Assembly: GCA_028283825.1 (NCBI GenBank)
Contig: JAPWJW010000001.1
Coordinates: forward strand, 124,001 to 188,000
DNA length: 64,000 bases
DNA from: Azospirillaceae bacterium
GTDB lineage: Bacteria; Pseudomonadota; Alphaproteobacteria; Azospirillales; Azospirillaceae
Reading direction: 5' to 3'
The position numbers and the translations under genes are program-made. The notes under the pieces are model-generated. The model was given only the letters and a program-made list of their open reading frames with translations, did no database searches and had not been told where the DNA came from. Shown piece after piece: positions 43,245 through 52,625 of this stretch. Each line of letters begins with the position of its first letter. The stretch's first letter is position 1.

Positions 43245-44090
43245 ATGTCCCGCGATGTGCCAGAGCCCAAGCCCGCCAACCGGGCGCAAATGGCGTCCCC
43301 GGCCTACCGCCTTCCCATCCTGGACCCGGAATTCCTGCTGGGCGACAGCATGCGCGGCGCCCGCCTGATGCTGGAATATGAGAAGGCGGAGGAAGGCCTG
43401 CGGACCTGGGGGGTGCGTTCCACCCTGGTCGCCTTCGGCAGCGCGCGGGTACGCCCGACAGGTTCGGCACCAGCCACGACGGAAGAGGTCGCGCGCGCCG
43501 CGGAATTCCCCGGCGCGGATCGCTGGTATGCCGAGGCCCTGGCCTTCGGCCGCCTGGCGTCCCTGCGCGGCGGCGCGCTGGACGGTGTGGCGGGCGGCGT
43601 GCGCGACAACGTCATCGCCACCGGCGGCGGGGGCGGCCTGATGGGTGCCGTCAACCGTGGCGCGTGGGAGGTGGGCGCCCCCAGCATCGGTTTCAACATC
43701 GCCCTGCCGCAGGAGCAGGAGCCCAACCCCTACACCACGCCGGAACTGACCTTCCAGTTCCATTACTTCGCCATGCGCAAGCTGCACTTCGCCATGCGGG
43801 CGGCCGGCCTGGTGATCTTCCCCGGGGGTTTCGGCACCCTGGATGAGATGTTCGAAATCCTGACCCTGCGCCAGACGGGCAAATCCCCTGCCATTCCGGT
43901 CGTGCTGATGGACAAGGCCTATTGGACGCGCGTCCTGGACTTCAGCACGCTGGCCAGGACCGGCATGATCTCCCCCCGCGATCTGGAGCTTTTCAGCTTC
44001 GCCGACGATGCGGAGGGGATATGGCGCGCCCTGCTGGCGCACGGCCTGAAGGTGCCCCAATCCCCTTCCCCCAGCACCCCCGCCGCCTGA
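43245..44090 (+). CDS. LOG-family (TIGR00730-type) nucleotide 5'-monophosphate phosphoribohydrolase-like protein
   Basis: A protein of about 281 residues from ATG 43245 (in-frame ATGs at 43188 and 43218 are alternatives with no better ribosome site). The phosphate-binding motif GGGGGLMGAVNRGA and the PGGFGTLDEMFE motif are both intact, defining the LOG/YvdD 'lysine decarboxylase-like' family. These enzymes release ribose 5-phosphate from nucleoside monophosphates or cytokinin ribotides. An N-terminal extension of about 60 residues is longer than usual. It is followed 25 bases later by the MBL nuclease. Confidence 0.82.
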   Translation: MSRDVPEPKPANRAQMASPAYRLPILDPEFLLGDSMRGARLMLEYEKAEEGLRTWGVRSTLVAFGSARVRPTGSAPATTEEVARAAEFPGADRWYAEALAFGRLASLRGGALDGVAGGVRDNVIATGGGGGLMGAVNRGAWEVGAPSIGFNIALPQEQEPNPYTTPELTFQFHYFAMRKLHFAMRAAGLVIFPGGFGTLDEMFEILTLRQTGKSPAIPVVLMDKAYWTRVLDFSTLARTGMISPRDLELFSFADDAEGIWRALLAHGLKVPQSPSPSTPAA

Positions 44091-44115
44091 CATTCCCAAG
44101 CCTGAGGCCTGCCCC

Positions 44116-45708
44116 ATGATCCCCACCGTCACCTTCCACGGTGCCGCCGGCACCGTTACCGGTTCGTGCAGCCTGATCCGCCACGACGGCGGCGTCCTGC
44201 TGATCGATTGCGGGCTGTTCCAGGGGCCGAAGACGGTCAAGGAACTGAATTACCGCGATTTCCCCTTCGATCCCGCAGAGCCTGCGGCCCTGGTGCTGAC
44301 CCATGCCCACATCGACCACAGCGGCCTGGTGCCCAAGCTGTGCCGCCAGGGCTTCCGGGGGCCCATCCACTGCACCGCCGGCACCCGCGACCTGCTGACC
44401 TTCATGCTGCCGGACAGCGGCTTCATCCAGGAAACCGAGGTTGAGCACCTGAACCGCCGCAACCGCCAGCGCGGCCGGGCGGAGGTGCAGCCGATCTACA
44501 CCCGCAAGGATGCGGAAGCCTGCCTGGACCAACTGATGCCCGCCGGCTACGGCGTCTGGGTGGACGTCATGCCCGGCGTGAAGATCCGCTTCTGGGACGC
44601 GGGGCACCTGCTGGGCTCGGCTTCCGTGGAATTGCGGGTGGCGGGTGACGGCGGGGACCGGACGCTGCTGTTCTCCGGCGATCTGGGGCCGGGCGACAAG
44701 CCGTTCCACGGCTTGCCCGAGGGGCCTGCCGGCGTGGACTGGGTATTCTGCGAGTCCACGTACGGCGGCACCGTCCGTCCGCCGGTGGACAATGAGGAAC
44801 GGCGGCGCCAGCTGGGCGTGGAGGTGGCCGCGGCCCTGAAGACCGGTGGCGCCCTGCTGATCCCGGTGTTCGCGGTGGAGCGGACGCAGGAGCTTTTGTA
44901 CGATTTGGACCTGCTGATGGACGGCGGCGCCCTGCCGCGTGCCGACATCTTCCTGGACAGCCCCCTGGCCGTGAACGTGACGGAGGTGTTCCGCCAGCAC
45001 CTGCCGGACATCAACCACGCCGCCGTGGCCAACCCGTTCGACCGCCCCTATTTCCACCCCGTCACGGAGGTGGATGACAGCAAGCGCCTGAACCGCCTGG
45101 GCGGCGGGGCCATCATCATGGCGGCCAGCGGCATGTGCGACGCCGGCCGCATCCGCCACCACCTGAAGAACCATCTGTGGCAGCGCGACACCACGGTGCT
45201 GTTCGTGGGCTACCAGGCGCCGGGCACCCTGGGCCGCCTGTTGGTCCAGGGTGCCCGCCACGTCCGCATCCAGGGTGAGGAGATCGAGGTGCGGGCCCGC
45301 ATCCGCACCCTGGACAGCTATTCCGGCCATGCCGACCAGGCCAACCTGCTGGCTTGGCTGGCGGCGCGCGGCCCCATCCGGGGCGGCGTCACCCTGATGC
45401 ACGGCGAGACGGCGCCCCGCCAGGCACTGGCGGACGCCCTGGCCGCCACCGGCCTGACCGTGCCCATCCACCAGCCGGCGCTGGATGAAACCATCGTCCT
45501 CGACCCCGGCAAGGCCGAGCGGGTTCCGGCGGCAGCACCACGCCTGGCCGCCGTGCCGGAGGAGGACTGGCACAACCTCTACGCCGCGACGGTGCTGGAC
45601 CTGGGCGAGGCCCTGCGCGGCGCCGACGACGCCCGGCGCCTGGCCCTGCTGCACCGTATCGCCGCCCTGCTGAAACCCGAGACCGGCGCCCCGGCATCCA
45701 ACCGCTGA
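44116..45708 (+). CDS. Beta-CASP metallo-beta-lactamase RNA-processing exonuclease-like protein
   Basis: A 530-residue MBL-fold protein. The metal site HAHIDHSG starts near residue 61, with further ligands in GHLLGSASV and SGDLG. The beta-CASP part carries FCESTYGG, the IIMAASGMCDAGR segment and a late SGHADQ motif, as in YSH1/CPSF-73-like archaeal and bacterial nucleases. It probably cleaves RNA. The extra C-terminal 60 residues are not assigned. It precedes the HlyD-ABC exporter genes by 18 bases and probably shares their transcript. Confidence 0.83.
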   Translation: MIPTVTFHGAAGTVTGSCSLIRHDGGVLLIDCGLFQGPKTVKELNYRDFPFDPAEPAALVLTHAHIDHSGLVPKLCRQGFRGPIHCTAGTRDLLTFMLPDSGFIQETEVEHLNRRNRQRGRAEVQPIYTRKDAEACLDQLMPAGYGVWVDVMPGVKIRFWDAGHLLGSASVELRVAGDGGDRTLLFSGDLGPGDKPFHGLPEGPAGVDWVFCESTYGGTVRPPVDNEERRRQLGVEVAAALKTGGALLIPVFAVERTQELLYDLDLLMDGGALPRADIFLDSPLAVNVTEVFRQHLPDINHAAVANPFDRPYFHPVTEVDDSKRLNRLGGGAIIMAASGMCDAGRIRHHLKNHLWQRDTTVLFVGYQAPGTLGRLLVQGARHVRIQGEEIEVRARIRTLDSYSGHADQANLLAWLAARGPIRGGVTLMHGETAPRQALADALAATGLTVPIHQPALDETIVLDPGKAERVPAAAPRLAAVPEEDWHNLYAATVLDLGEALRGADDARRLALLHRIAALLKPETGAPASNR

Positions 45709-45726
45709 GCCAGGAGGACGGCCCCC

Positions 45727-46722
45727 ATGCGTTTCCTGAAGTTCCTGTTGGCGCTGATCCTTTTGGCGGGTACCGCCAGTGGCGGCTACGTGTACTGGCT
45801 GCGTTCCCAGGGCAGCAAGCTGCCGGCGGGCTTCGTCTCCGCCGATGGCCGCATCGAGGCGCAGGAGGTGGACATCGCCGCCAAATATGCCGCCCGCGTC
45901 CTGTCCATCGCGTTCGAGGAGGGGCAACTGGTGCAGACCGGCGCCATCCTGGCCCGCCTGGACGTCCGCGACGTGCAGTCCCAGTATCGCGCCGCCCAGG
46001 CCACCCTGGCCCAGGCCAGGAAGACCCGGGACCAGGCGGCCAGCCTGGTGGTGCAACGGCAGAGCGACCTGGATTTCGCCAGCAAGGAGATGAACCGGGC
46101 GACGGAGCTGTTTTCGCGTGGCAACGTCTCGCAACAGCGGGTGGACACCAACCGCAACCAATTGCGCAGCGCCAGCGCCGCCCTGCAATCCGCCAAAAGC
46201 GGCCTGAGCGCCGCGGACGAGGCCATCCACGCGGCGGAGGCGGACGCCGACCGGATGCGCGACTTGGCGGACGACGGCATCCTGCGGGCACCCGTCACCG
46301 GCCGCGTCCTCTACAAGCTGGCGCAGCCGGGCGAGATGCTGGGCGCGGGCGGCAAGGTCGCCACCCTGCTGGACCTGTCCGACGTCTACATGACCTTCTT
46401 CCTGCCCACCGAATACGCCAACCGCGTGGCCCTGGGCGCCGACGTCCGCCTGCTGCTGGACGCCCTGCCTGGCCTGGCCATCCCGGCGTCCGTCAGCTTC
46501 GTGGCGCCCAAGGCGCAGTTCACGCCCAAGCAGGTAGAAACCAGGGCGGAACGTGACCGCATGATGTTCCGCCTGAAGGCCCGCATCCCCCAAGCCCTGG
46601 TGACCGGCCATATCGAACAGGTGAAGACCGGCGTCAGCGGCACGGCCTATGTCCGCCTGGATGCGCAAGCCCCCTGGCCCGACTGGCTGCAGTCGCGCCT
46701 GACCGGGCCGGCGGCAAAATGA
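45727..46722 (+). CDS. HlyD-family membrane fusion protein (YhiI-like)
   Basis: A 331-residue periplasmic adaptor anchored by an N-terminal membrane helix (FLKFLLALILLAGTASGGYV). It has an AKYAARVLSIAFEEGQ lipoyl half-motif, a long alpha-helical hairpin rich in Ala/Gln (residues about 85-180) and a second lipoyl half with GRVLYKLAQPGEMLGAGG. It should bridge the ABC exporter to an outer-membrane channel. AGGAGG precedes the start; its stop overlaps the next gene by ATGA. Confidence 0.87.
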   Translation: MRFLKFLLALILLAGTASGGYVYWLRSQGSKLPAGFVSADGRIEAQEVDIAAKYAARVLSIAFEEGQLVQTGAILARLDVRDVQSQYRAAQATLAQARKTRDQAASLVVQRQSDLDFASKEMNRATELFSRGNVSQQRVDTNRNQLRSASAALQSAKSGLSAADEAIHAAEADADRMRDLADDGILRAPVTGRVLYKLAQPGEMLGAGGKVATLLDLSDVYMTFFLPTEYANRVALGADVRLLLDALPGLAIPASVSFVAPKAQFTPKQVETRAERDRMMFRLKARIPQALVTGHIEQVKTGVSGTAYVRLDAQAPWPDWLQSRLTGPAAK

Positions 46723-49436
46723 CGGCATCCCCGCCGCCCGCCGTACGCGTCGCGGGTGTCAGCCACCGCTATGGCCGCACCCAGGCGCTGGACGCCGTGG
46801 AATTGGTGGTGCCGGCGGGCGGCACCCTGGCCCTGATCGGCCCCGATGGCGTGGGCAAGTCTACCCTGTTGGGCCTGATCGCCGGCGCCAAGCGCCTGCA
46901 ACGGGGCGACCTCGCGGTACTCGGCGGCGACATGGCGCGCGGCCGGGACCGCCGGCGCCTGCAACCCCGCGTCGCCTTCATGCCCCAGGGCCTGGGCCGC
47001 AACCTCTATCCCGACTTGTCGGTGCGGGAAAACCTGGAGTTCTTCGGCAAGCTGTTCGGGCAAGGCACGGCGGAGCGCCGCCGCCGCATCGCGCATCTGC
47101 TGGCGGCCACCGGCCTGGCCCCCTTCCCCGACCGGCCGGCGGGCAAGCTGTCGGGCGGCATGCGGCAGAAGCTGGGCTTGTGCTGCGCCCTGATCCATGA
47201 CCCCGACCTGCTGATCCTGGATGAGCCGACCACCGGCGTCGATCCCCTGTCGCGCCGGCAGTTCTGGGACCTGATCGACGGCATCCGCGCGGACCGGCCG
47301 GGCATGACCCTGCTGGTGGCCACGTCCTACATGGACGAGGCGCAACGTTTCGACCGGGCGGTGATGATGGACGGCGGCCGCGTCCTGGCCGACGGCACGC
47401 CGGCCGACCTGATGGCGCGCACCGGCACGACCGACCTGGAGGCGGCCTTCGTGGCGCTGCTGCCGGCGGACCGGCGGGGACCGGGCGCAGCACCACCCGT
47501 GCCGCCGCTGCCCCCCGGCCGTGCGATCGCCATCGAGGCGCGCGAACTGACCTGCCGCTTCGGCGATTTCGTCGCCGTCGACCGGGTCAGCTTCGCCATC
47601 CCCAAGGGGGAGATCTTCGGCTTCCTGGGCTCCAACGGCTGTGGCAAGACCACCACCATGAAGATGCTGACCGGCCTGCTGCCGGCCAGCGCCGGCACGC
47701 CCCTGCTGTTTGGCCAGGCGGTGGATCCTGGTGACATCGCCACCCGCCGGCGGGTCGGCTACATGGCACAGTCCTTCTCGCTCTACGGCGATCTGTCGGT
47801 GGCGCAGAACCTGGACCTGCACGCCACCCTGTTCGGCCTGACCGGCAAGGCCGCCGCGGAGCGCATCGCCGAGGTGGTGGCGGACTTCGGCCTCGGCCCC
47901 TACCTGCCGGCGCTGGCCGACAGCCTGCCGCTGGGCGTGCGCCAGCGCCTGTCCCTGGCGGTGTCGGTGCTGCACAAGCCGGAAGTGCTGATCCTGGATG
48001 AGCCCACCTCGGGCGTGGATCCGGTGGCGCGCGACGCCTTCTGGCGGCAATTGACCGCCCTGTCGCGCGACCAGGGCGTCACCATCTTCGTCTCCACCCA
48101 CTACATGAACGAAGCAGCGCGCTGTGACCGCGTCGCCTTCATGCAGGCCGGCCGCGTGCTGGCGGTGGGCGCCCCGGAAGATTTGCGCCAGGCCAAGGGC
48201 GCCGCCAGCCTGGACGACGCCTTCGTCGCCTATATGGGGGAGAACGCGGCCGCCGAACCGGCCGCACAGCCGGCGCCCCTGGCCCCGGTGGAAACCGCGC
48301 CGGCCGCATCCGGCGGCTTCTCCCTCCGCCGGCTGTCGGCCTACGCCCTGCGCGAGGGGCTGGAACTCAGGCGCGACCCCGTCCGGCTGACCGTCGCCCT
48401 GCTGGGCACCCTGATGCTGATGCTGGTCTTCGGTTTCGGCATCAACTTCGATGTGGAGAACCTGCGCTACACCGTGCTGGACCGCGACCATTCCCCCCTG
48501 TCGCGCGCGGTGGTGGAGGCGTTCTCCAGCTCCCGTTATTTCCAGGCGACACCACCAGCCACGGATGCGGCCCAGGCGCTGAGGCGGCTGCAGGCCAACG
48601 ACGTGGCCCTGGTGGTGGACATCCCGCCGGATTTCGGCCGCGACGTGAAGAAGGGCACGCCGACCGAGGTGGCGGTGCGCATCGACGGCGCCATGCCCTT
48701 CCGCGCCGAAACCATCGAGGGGTATGTCGAAGGCCTGTTCAGCCGCTTGCAGGAGGATTGGCGGACGGAGGCCGGCATCGACGCCGCCCCCGGCCTCAGC
48801 CTGGTGCCGCGTTTCCGCTACAACCAGGCCTTCCGCTCCGCCGATGCCATGGTGCCCTGCGTCATCGGCCTGCTGCTGGTGTTCATCCCGTCCATCCTGA
48901 CGGCCCTAGGCGTGGTGCGGGAGAAGGAACTGGGCTCCATCACCAACCTGTACGTCACGCCGGTGTCGCGACTGGAGTTCCTGCTGGGCAAGCAGGCGCC
49001 CTATATCGCCATCGCCCTCTTCAACTACGCCATCATGGTGGTCATGGCCCTGGTCATCTTCCAGGTGCCGCTGAAAGGCAGCCTGGCGGGCCTCAGCCTG
49101 GGGGCGCTGGCCTATGTCATGGCCACCACCGCGCTGGGCCTGCTGGTATCCTGCTTCGTCGCCACCCAGACGGCCGCCGTGTTCGGCACGGCCATCGCCA
49201 CCATGCTGCCGGCCATCCAGTTCTCCGGCATGATGCAGCCCGTCTCCACCCTGTCGGGCATGCCCCACCTGCTGGGCGCCGTCTTCCCCACGACCTACTT
49301 CGTGAAGACGGTGGTGGGGGCCTTCACCAAGGGGCTGGGCTTCACGGACCTGATGCCCTTCATCCTGACGCAGGCCGCCTTCTTCCCCGTCCTGGTGCTG
49401 GCGGCCGCCGTGCTGCTGCGCAAGCAGGAGGCGTGA
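46719..49436 (+). CDS. rbbA: RbbA-like ABC exporter: two ATP-binding domains fused to a permease
   Basis: A 905-residue fusion, close to E. coli RbbA (about 911). ABC domain 1 has Walker A GPDGVGKSTLLGLI and LSGGMRQKLGL; ABC domain 2 has GSNGCGKTTTMKML and a SLPLGVRQRLSLAV signature in which the usual SGG is altered. From about residue 540 an ABC-2 type permease domain follows (LGTLMLMLVFGFGINFD, later FIPSILTALGVVREKELG). It works with the HlyD protein and the YhhJ-like permease. The name reflects similarity to RbbA/YhiH; whether it touches ribosomes is unknown. Confidence 0.87.
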   Translation: MTASPPPAVRVAGVSHRYGRTQALDAVELVVPAGGTLALIGPDGVGKSTLLGLIAGAKRLQRGDLAVLGGDMARGRDRRRLQPRVAFMPQGLGRNLYPDLSVRENLEFFGKLFGQGTAERRRRIAHLLAATGLAPFPDRPAGKLSGGMRQKLGLCCALIHDPDLLILDEPTTGVDPLSRRQFWDLIDGIRADRPGMTLLVATSYMDEAQRFDRAVMMDGGRVLADGTPADLMARTGTTDLEAAFVALLPADRRGPGAAPPVPPLPPGRAIAIEARELTCRFGDFVAVDRVSFAIPKGEIFGFLGSNGCGKTTTMKMLTGLLPASAGTPLLFGQAVDPGDIATRRRVGYMAQSFSLYGDLSVAQNLDLHATLFGLTGKAAAERIAEVVADFGLGPYLPALADSLPLGVRQRLSLAVSVLHKPEVLILDEPTSGVDPVARDAFWRQLTALSRDQGVTIFVSTHYMNEAARCDRVAFMQAGRVLAVGAPEDLRQAKGAASLDDAFVAYMGENAAAEPAAQPAPLAPVETAPAASGGFSLRRLSAYALREGLELRRDPVRLTVALLGTLMLMLVFGFGINFDVENLRYTVLDRDHSPLSRAVVEAFSSSRYFQATPPATDAAQALRRLQANDVALVVDIPPDFGRDVKKGTPTEVAVRIDGAMPFRAETIEGYVEGLFSRLQEDWRTEAGIDAAPGLSLVPRFRYNQAFRSADAMVPCVIGLLLVFIPSILTALGVVREKELGSITNLYVTPVSRLEFLLGKQAPYIAIALFNYAIMVVMALVIFQVPLKGSLAGLSLGALAYVMATTALGLLVSCFVATQTAAVFGTAIATMLPAIQFSGMMQPVSTLSGMPHLLGAVFPTTYFVKTVVGAFTKGLGFTDLMPFILTQAAFFPVLVLAAAVLLRKQEA

Positions 49437-49441
49437 GGCCC

Positions 49442-50569
49442 ATGACCTTCCTGCGCAACCTGCTGACCCTGGCGCGCAAGGAACTGGCGGGCCTGCTGCG
49501 CGACCGCTTCATGCTGTTCTTCGTGCTCTACGCCTTCACCGGCATGATCTATCTTCAGGCCACCGGCATCAGTCACGAACTGCGCAACGCCTCCATCGCC
49601 ATCGTGGATGAGGACCAGTCGCCCCTGGCGCTGCGTTTCCGGTCCGCCTTCCGCAAGCCGGACTTCCAGGCCCCGGCCCTGATCACCAAGGGCGAGGTGG
49701 ACCGGGCCATGGCGGAGGCGCGCTACACCTTCGTGCTGGATGTGCCGCCGAACTTTCAATCCGACCTGCTGGCCGGCCGGGGGGCCGAACTGCAAATCCT
49801 GGTGGACGCCACCGCCATGATGCAGGCCGGCATCGGCGCCGCCCAGATCCAGTCGGTGCTGAGCGACGAGGTCACCCGCTTCCTGGCGCGCGACCGGACC
49901 GCCACCACGCCGGATGCGGTCAGTGTCCAGTTGCGCTTCGCCTTCAACCAGACGCTGGAAACGACGCGCTTCACCGGCCTGATGGCCATCCTGTTCAACG
50001 TCACCATGCTGTCGGTGCTGCTGACCGGCGCCGCCGTCATCCGCGAGCGCGAGCACGGCACGCTGGAGCACCTGCTGGTCATGCCCGTGCGCCCGCTGGA
50101 GATCATGGGCGCCAAGGTGCTGGCCAACGGCCTGGTGGTGCTGGGCATGACGGCGCTGTCCCTGGCCGTCATCATCCGCTGGGCCCTGGGCATCCATCTG
50201 GCGGGGTCCCTGCCACTGTTCATGATGGGCACGGCCGTCTATCTGTTCTTCACCACCGCGCTGGGCATCTTCCTGGCCACGGTGGCGCGGTCCATGCCCC
50301 AGTTGGGCCTGCTGTTCATCCTCATCGTCCTGCCCCTCAACCTGCTGTCCGGCGGCAACACGCCGCTCGAGAGCATGCCGGTGTGGCTGCAGCACATCAT
50401 GCAATTCTCCCCCGCCACCCAGTTCGTGGCCTTCGCCCAGGCCATCCTGTACCGGGGGGCCGACATCACCCTGGTGTGGCCGCATTTCGCCGCGGTGGCG
50501 GGCATGGGGGCGCTGTTCTTCTGCCTCAGCCTCTGGCGCTTCCGCCGCCATCTGGCGGCCGTGCACTGA
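49442..50569 (+). CDS. yhhJ: ABC-2 type permease (YhhJ-like)
   Basis: A 375-residue permease with an N-terminal helix (FMLFFVLYAFTGMIYLQ), a large periplasmic loop (residues about 45-180, including DEDQSPLALRFRSAF) and five C-terminal helices (GTAVYLFFTTALGIFLATV). The VIREREHGTLEHLLVMPV segment is the ABC-2 family hallmark. It would pair with the permease half of the RbbA-like protein. ATG 49442 is five bases after the upstream stop. The converging alcohol dehydrogenase ends three bases later. Confidence 0.87.
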   Translation: MTFLRNLLTLARKELAGLLRDRFMLFFVLYAFTGMIYLQATGISHELRNASIAIVDEDQSPLALRFRSAFRKPDFQAPALITKGEVDRAMAEARYTFVLDVPPNFQSDLLAGRGAELQILVDATAMMQAGIGAAQIQSVLSDEVTRFLARDRTATTPDAVSVQLRFAFNQTLETTRFTGLMAILFNVTMLSVLLTGAAVIREREHGTLEHLLVMPVRPLEIMGAKVLANGLVVLGMTALSLAVIIRWALGIHLAGSLPLFMMGTAVYLFFTTALGIFLATVARSMPQLGLLFILIVLPLNLLSGGNTPLESMPVWLQHIMQFSPATQFVAFAQAILYRGADITLVWPHFAAVAGMGALFFCLSLWRFRRHLAAVH

Positions 50570-50572
50570 CCG

Positions 50573-51556
50573 TCAGGGGACCAGCACCGCCGCCCCTTGC
50601 AAGCGACCGGCGCGCAAGTCGGCCACCGCCTGGTTGGCCTGGGCCAGGGGATACGTCGTGACCTGGGGCCGGACACCGGCCAGGGGCGCCACGCGCAGGA
50701 AATCCAGGGCATCAGCCCGCGTGAGGTTGGCAACGGAAACGAGTTGCCGTTCGCCCCACAGCCAATCGTAGGGGAAGGCCGGGATGTCGCTCATGTGGAT
50801 GCCGGCGCAGACCACCCGGCCCCCCTTGCGCACGGCGCGCAGGGCCGCCGGCACCAGGGCGCCCACCGGCGCGTAGATGATGGCCGCGTCCAGCGCCTCG
50901 GGCGCCGGACCGTCCGATCCACCGGCCCAGACCGCCCCCAGCGACAGGGCGAATTCCTGCGCCACCAGATCATCGGGGCGGGTAAAGACGTACACCGCCG
51001 CCCCCTGCCAGCGGGCCACCTGCAGGATGATGTGGCCGGCGGCGCCGAAGCCGTAGATGCCCAGCGTGCGGTGGGGCCCCGCCATCACCAGCGACCGCCA
51101 GCCGATCAGGCCGGCGCACAGCAAGGGGGCCGCCGTCGCGTCGTCCAGGTCGATGCCGTCCAGCGGATAGACATAACGCGCCTCGGCCACCGTGTGCGTG
51201 GCGAAGCCGCCATCCCGGGTGTAGCCGGTGAAGCCCGGGGCGTCGCAGAGATTTTCGTGTCCCGACAGGCAGTAGGGGCAATGCTGGCAGCTGTGCCCCA
51301 GCCAGCCCACACCCACCCGCTGGCCAAGCCGCAGGCTGGTGACGGCGGGGCCCAGCCGGTCGACGACGCCCACGATCTCATGGCCCGGGATGCGGGGCAG
51401 CCCGCCCGGCGGCAGGTCCCCGTCGATCACGTGGAGGTCGGTGCGGCAGACACCGCAGGCCCGGACGGCGATGCGCACCTCGCCTGCGCCGGGCTGCGGC
51501 TCCGGCAACTCCATCTCCTCCAGAGTACCTGATCGTCCCAGCACCATGGCGCGCAT
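50573..51556 (-). CDS. Zinc-dependent alcohol dehydrogenase
   Basis: A 327-residue MDR-family dehydrogenase. ATG 51556 has a strong ribosome site (GGAGGTGA) and fits the family N-terminus (RAMVLGRSGTLEEMELPEPQ). The catalytic zinc region has GVCRTDLH and PGHEIVGVVDRLG; the structural zinc Cys set is in SCQHCPYCLSGHENLC. The NAD site reads GIYGFGAAGHIILQ. It oxidises alcohols or reduces aldehydes; substrate is not determined. It is convergent with the exporter and divergent from the reductase. Confidence 0.88.
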   Translation of the reverse strand: MRAMVLGRSGTLEEMELPEPQPGAGEVRIAVRACGVCRTDLHVIDGDLPPGGLPRIPGHEIVGVVDRLGPAVTSLRLGQRVGVGWLGHSCQHCPYCLSGHENLCDAPGFTGYTRDGGFATHTVAEARYVYPLDGIDLDDATAAPLLCAGLIGWRSLVMAGPHRTLGIYGFGAAGHIILQVARWQGAAVYVFTRPDDLVAQEFALSLGAVWAGGSDGPAPEALDAAIIYAPVGALVPAALRAVRKGGRVVCAGIHMSDIPAFPYDWLWGERQLVSVANLTRADALDFLRVAPLAGVRPQVTTYPLAQANQAVADLRAGRLQGAAVLVP

Positions 51557-51738
51557 GACGTCACCTCCACCTGGATGGTTTCCGGCCAATTTCCATCAGA
51601 CATCACAACCCCGCATCCCGGCATTGATCAGCCGCAATTCCGTTTCAACCAGATGGCGTCTTGACGCACCGCAAGGAGGCACCGGCCTCCCGCGTGTTTC
51701 CATCCCTCCGCACCGACACTCACGGGATGGAGGTTCCA

Positions 51739-52465
51739 ATGGCACGCGTCGCTTTGGTCACGGGCGGGGTCACCGGCATAGGGGCCGCCATCAGCCTTGC
51801 CCTGAAGGCCGCCGGCCACACGGTGGTGGCCACCTGTCCCCCTGCGGAGGAGGGCGCGGCCACGGCCTTCCGGCAGGCCACGGGCTTGTCCACCGCCACC
51901 TGGGACGTCGCTGACTTCGCCGCCTGTGCGGACGGCGTGGCGCGGGTCACCGCGGCGCACGGTCCCGTGGACATCCTGGTCGACAACGCCGGCATCACCC
52001 GCGACGCCATGGCTGCACAAGATGACGGCCGAGCAGTGGCGGTCCGTCATCGACGTGGACCTGGGCGGCTGCTTCAACATGTGCCGCGCCGTCATCGAAA
52101 GCATGCGCGAACGCCGCTACGGCCGCATCATCAACATCAGTTCCGTCAACGGCCTGTCCGGCCAGGCGGGGCAGACCAACTATGCCGCCGCCAAGGCCGG
52201 CCTGATCGGCTTCACCAAGGCCTTGGCCCTGGAAGGCGCCTCCCGCAACATCACCGTCAACGCCGTGGCGCCGGGCTATACCAGGACCGCCATGGTCGAT
52301 GCCGTCCCGCCCGACATCCTGCAAACCATCGTCAACGGCATCCCGGCCAAACGCCTGGCCCTGCCGGAGGAGATCGCCCGCGCCGTGGCCTTCCTGGCGG
52401 CGGAGGACTCCGGCTTCATCACCGGTGAAACCCTGTCGGTGAACGGCGGCAAGTACATGCAATAA
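51739..52465 (+). pseudogene. phaB: PhaB-like acetoacetyl-CoA reductase (SDR), interrupted by a 1-base insertion
   Basis: ATG 51739, with GGAGG eight bases upstream, starts a short-chain dehydrogenase (TGGVTGIGAAI; DNAGITRDAM). An extra G around 52011-52012 then shifts the frame. Deleting it restores DAMLHKMTAEQW and continues with TNYAAAKAGLIGFTKALALEGA (YxxxK active site), NAVAPGYTRTAM and NGGKYMQ at the end, 241 residues in all, the normal PhaB length. PhaB reduces acetoacetyl-CoA with NADPH for polyhydroxybutyrate. No other pha gene is nearby, so a FabG-like role remains possible. Confidence 0.78.
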
Positions 52466-52542
52466 AAAGGATAGCGCCGCGCAGGGACAGCGGCCGCCCC
52501 AACCCTCCGGCGCCAATCAGGCGCCCTTGTGCACATTCGCTT

Positions 52543-52597
52543 GATCCTGACCGAGGATTACTGAAGCTTCGCAACCTCAGTCTCCTCGGTCAGGATC
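52543..52597. terminator. Long inverted repeat between converging genes (likely bidirectional terminator)
   Basis: Perfect 15-bp arms (GATCCTGACCGAGGA at 52543-52557 and its complement at 52583-52597) enclose 25 bases that contain a second inverted pair ACTGA/TCAGT (52560-52564, 52577-52581). It lies between the ends of the converging reductase and autotransporter genes, the expected place for a bidirectional terminator. There is no T-run, so it may work with Rho or protect mRNA ends. Confidence 0.6.
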
Positions 52598-52625
52598 GGG
52601 TGGAGGACCTATTGGCGTCTCACTT

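Noticed and set aside
43993-46728. A 911-codon minus-strand frame opposite the MBL and HlyD genes
   Set aside because: Product is a Gln/His/Gly/Arg-rich shadow; the + strand carries intact, motif-complete genes over the same bases.
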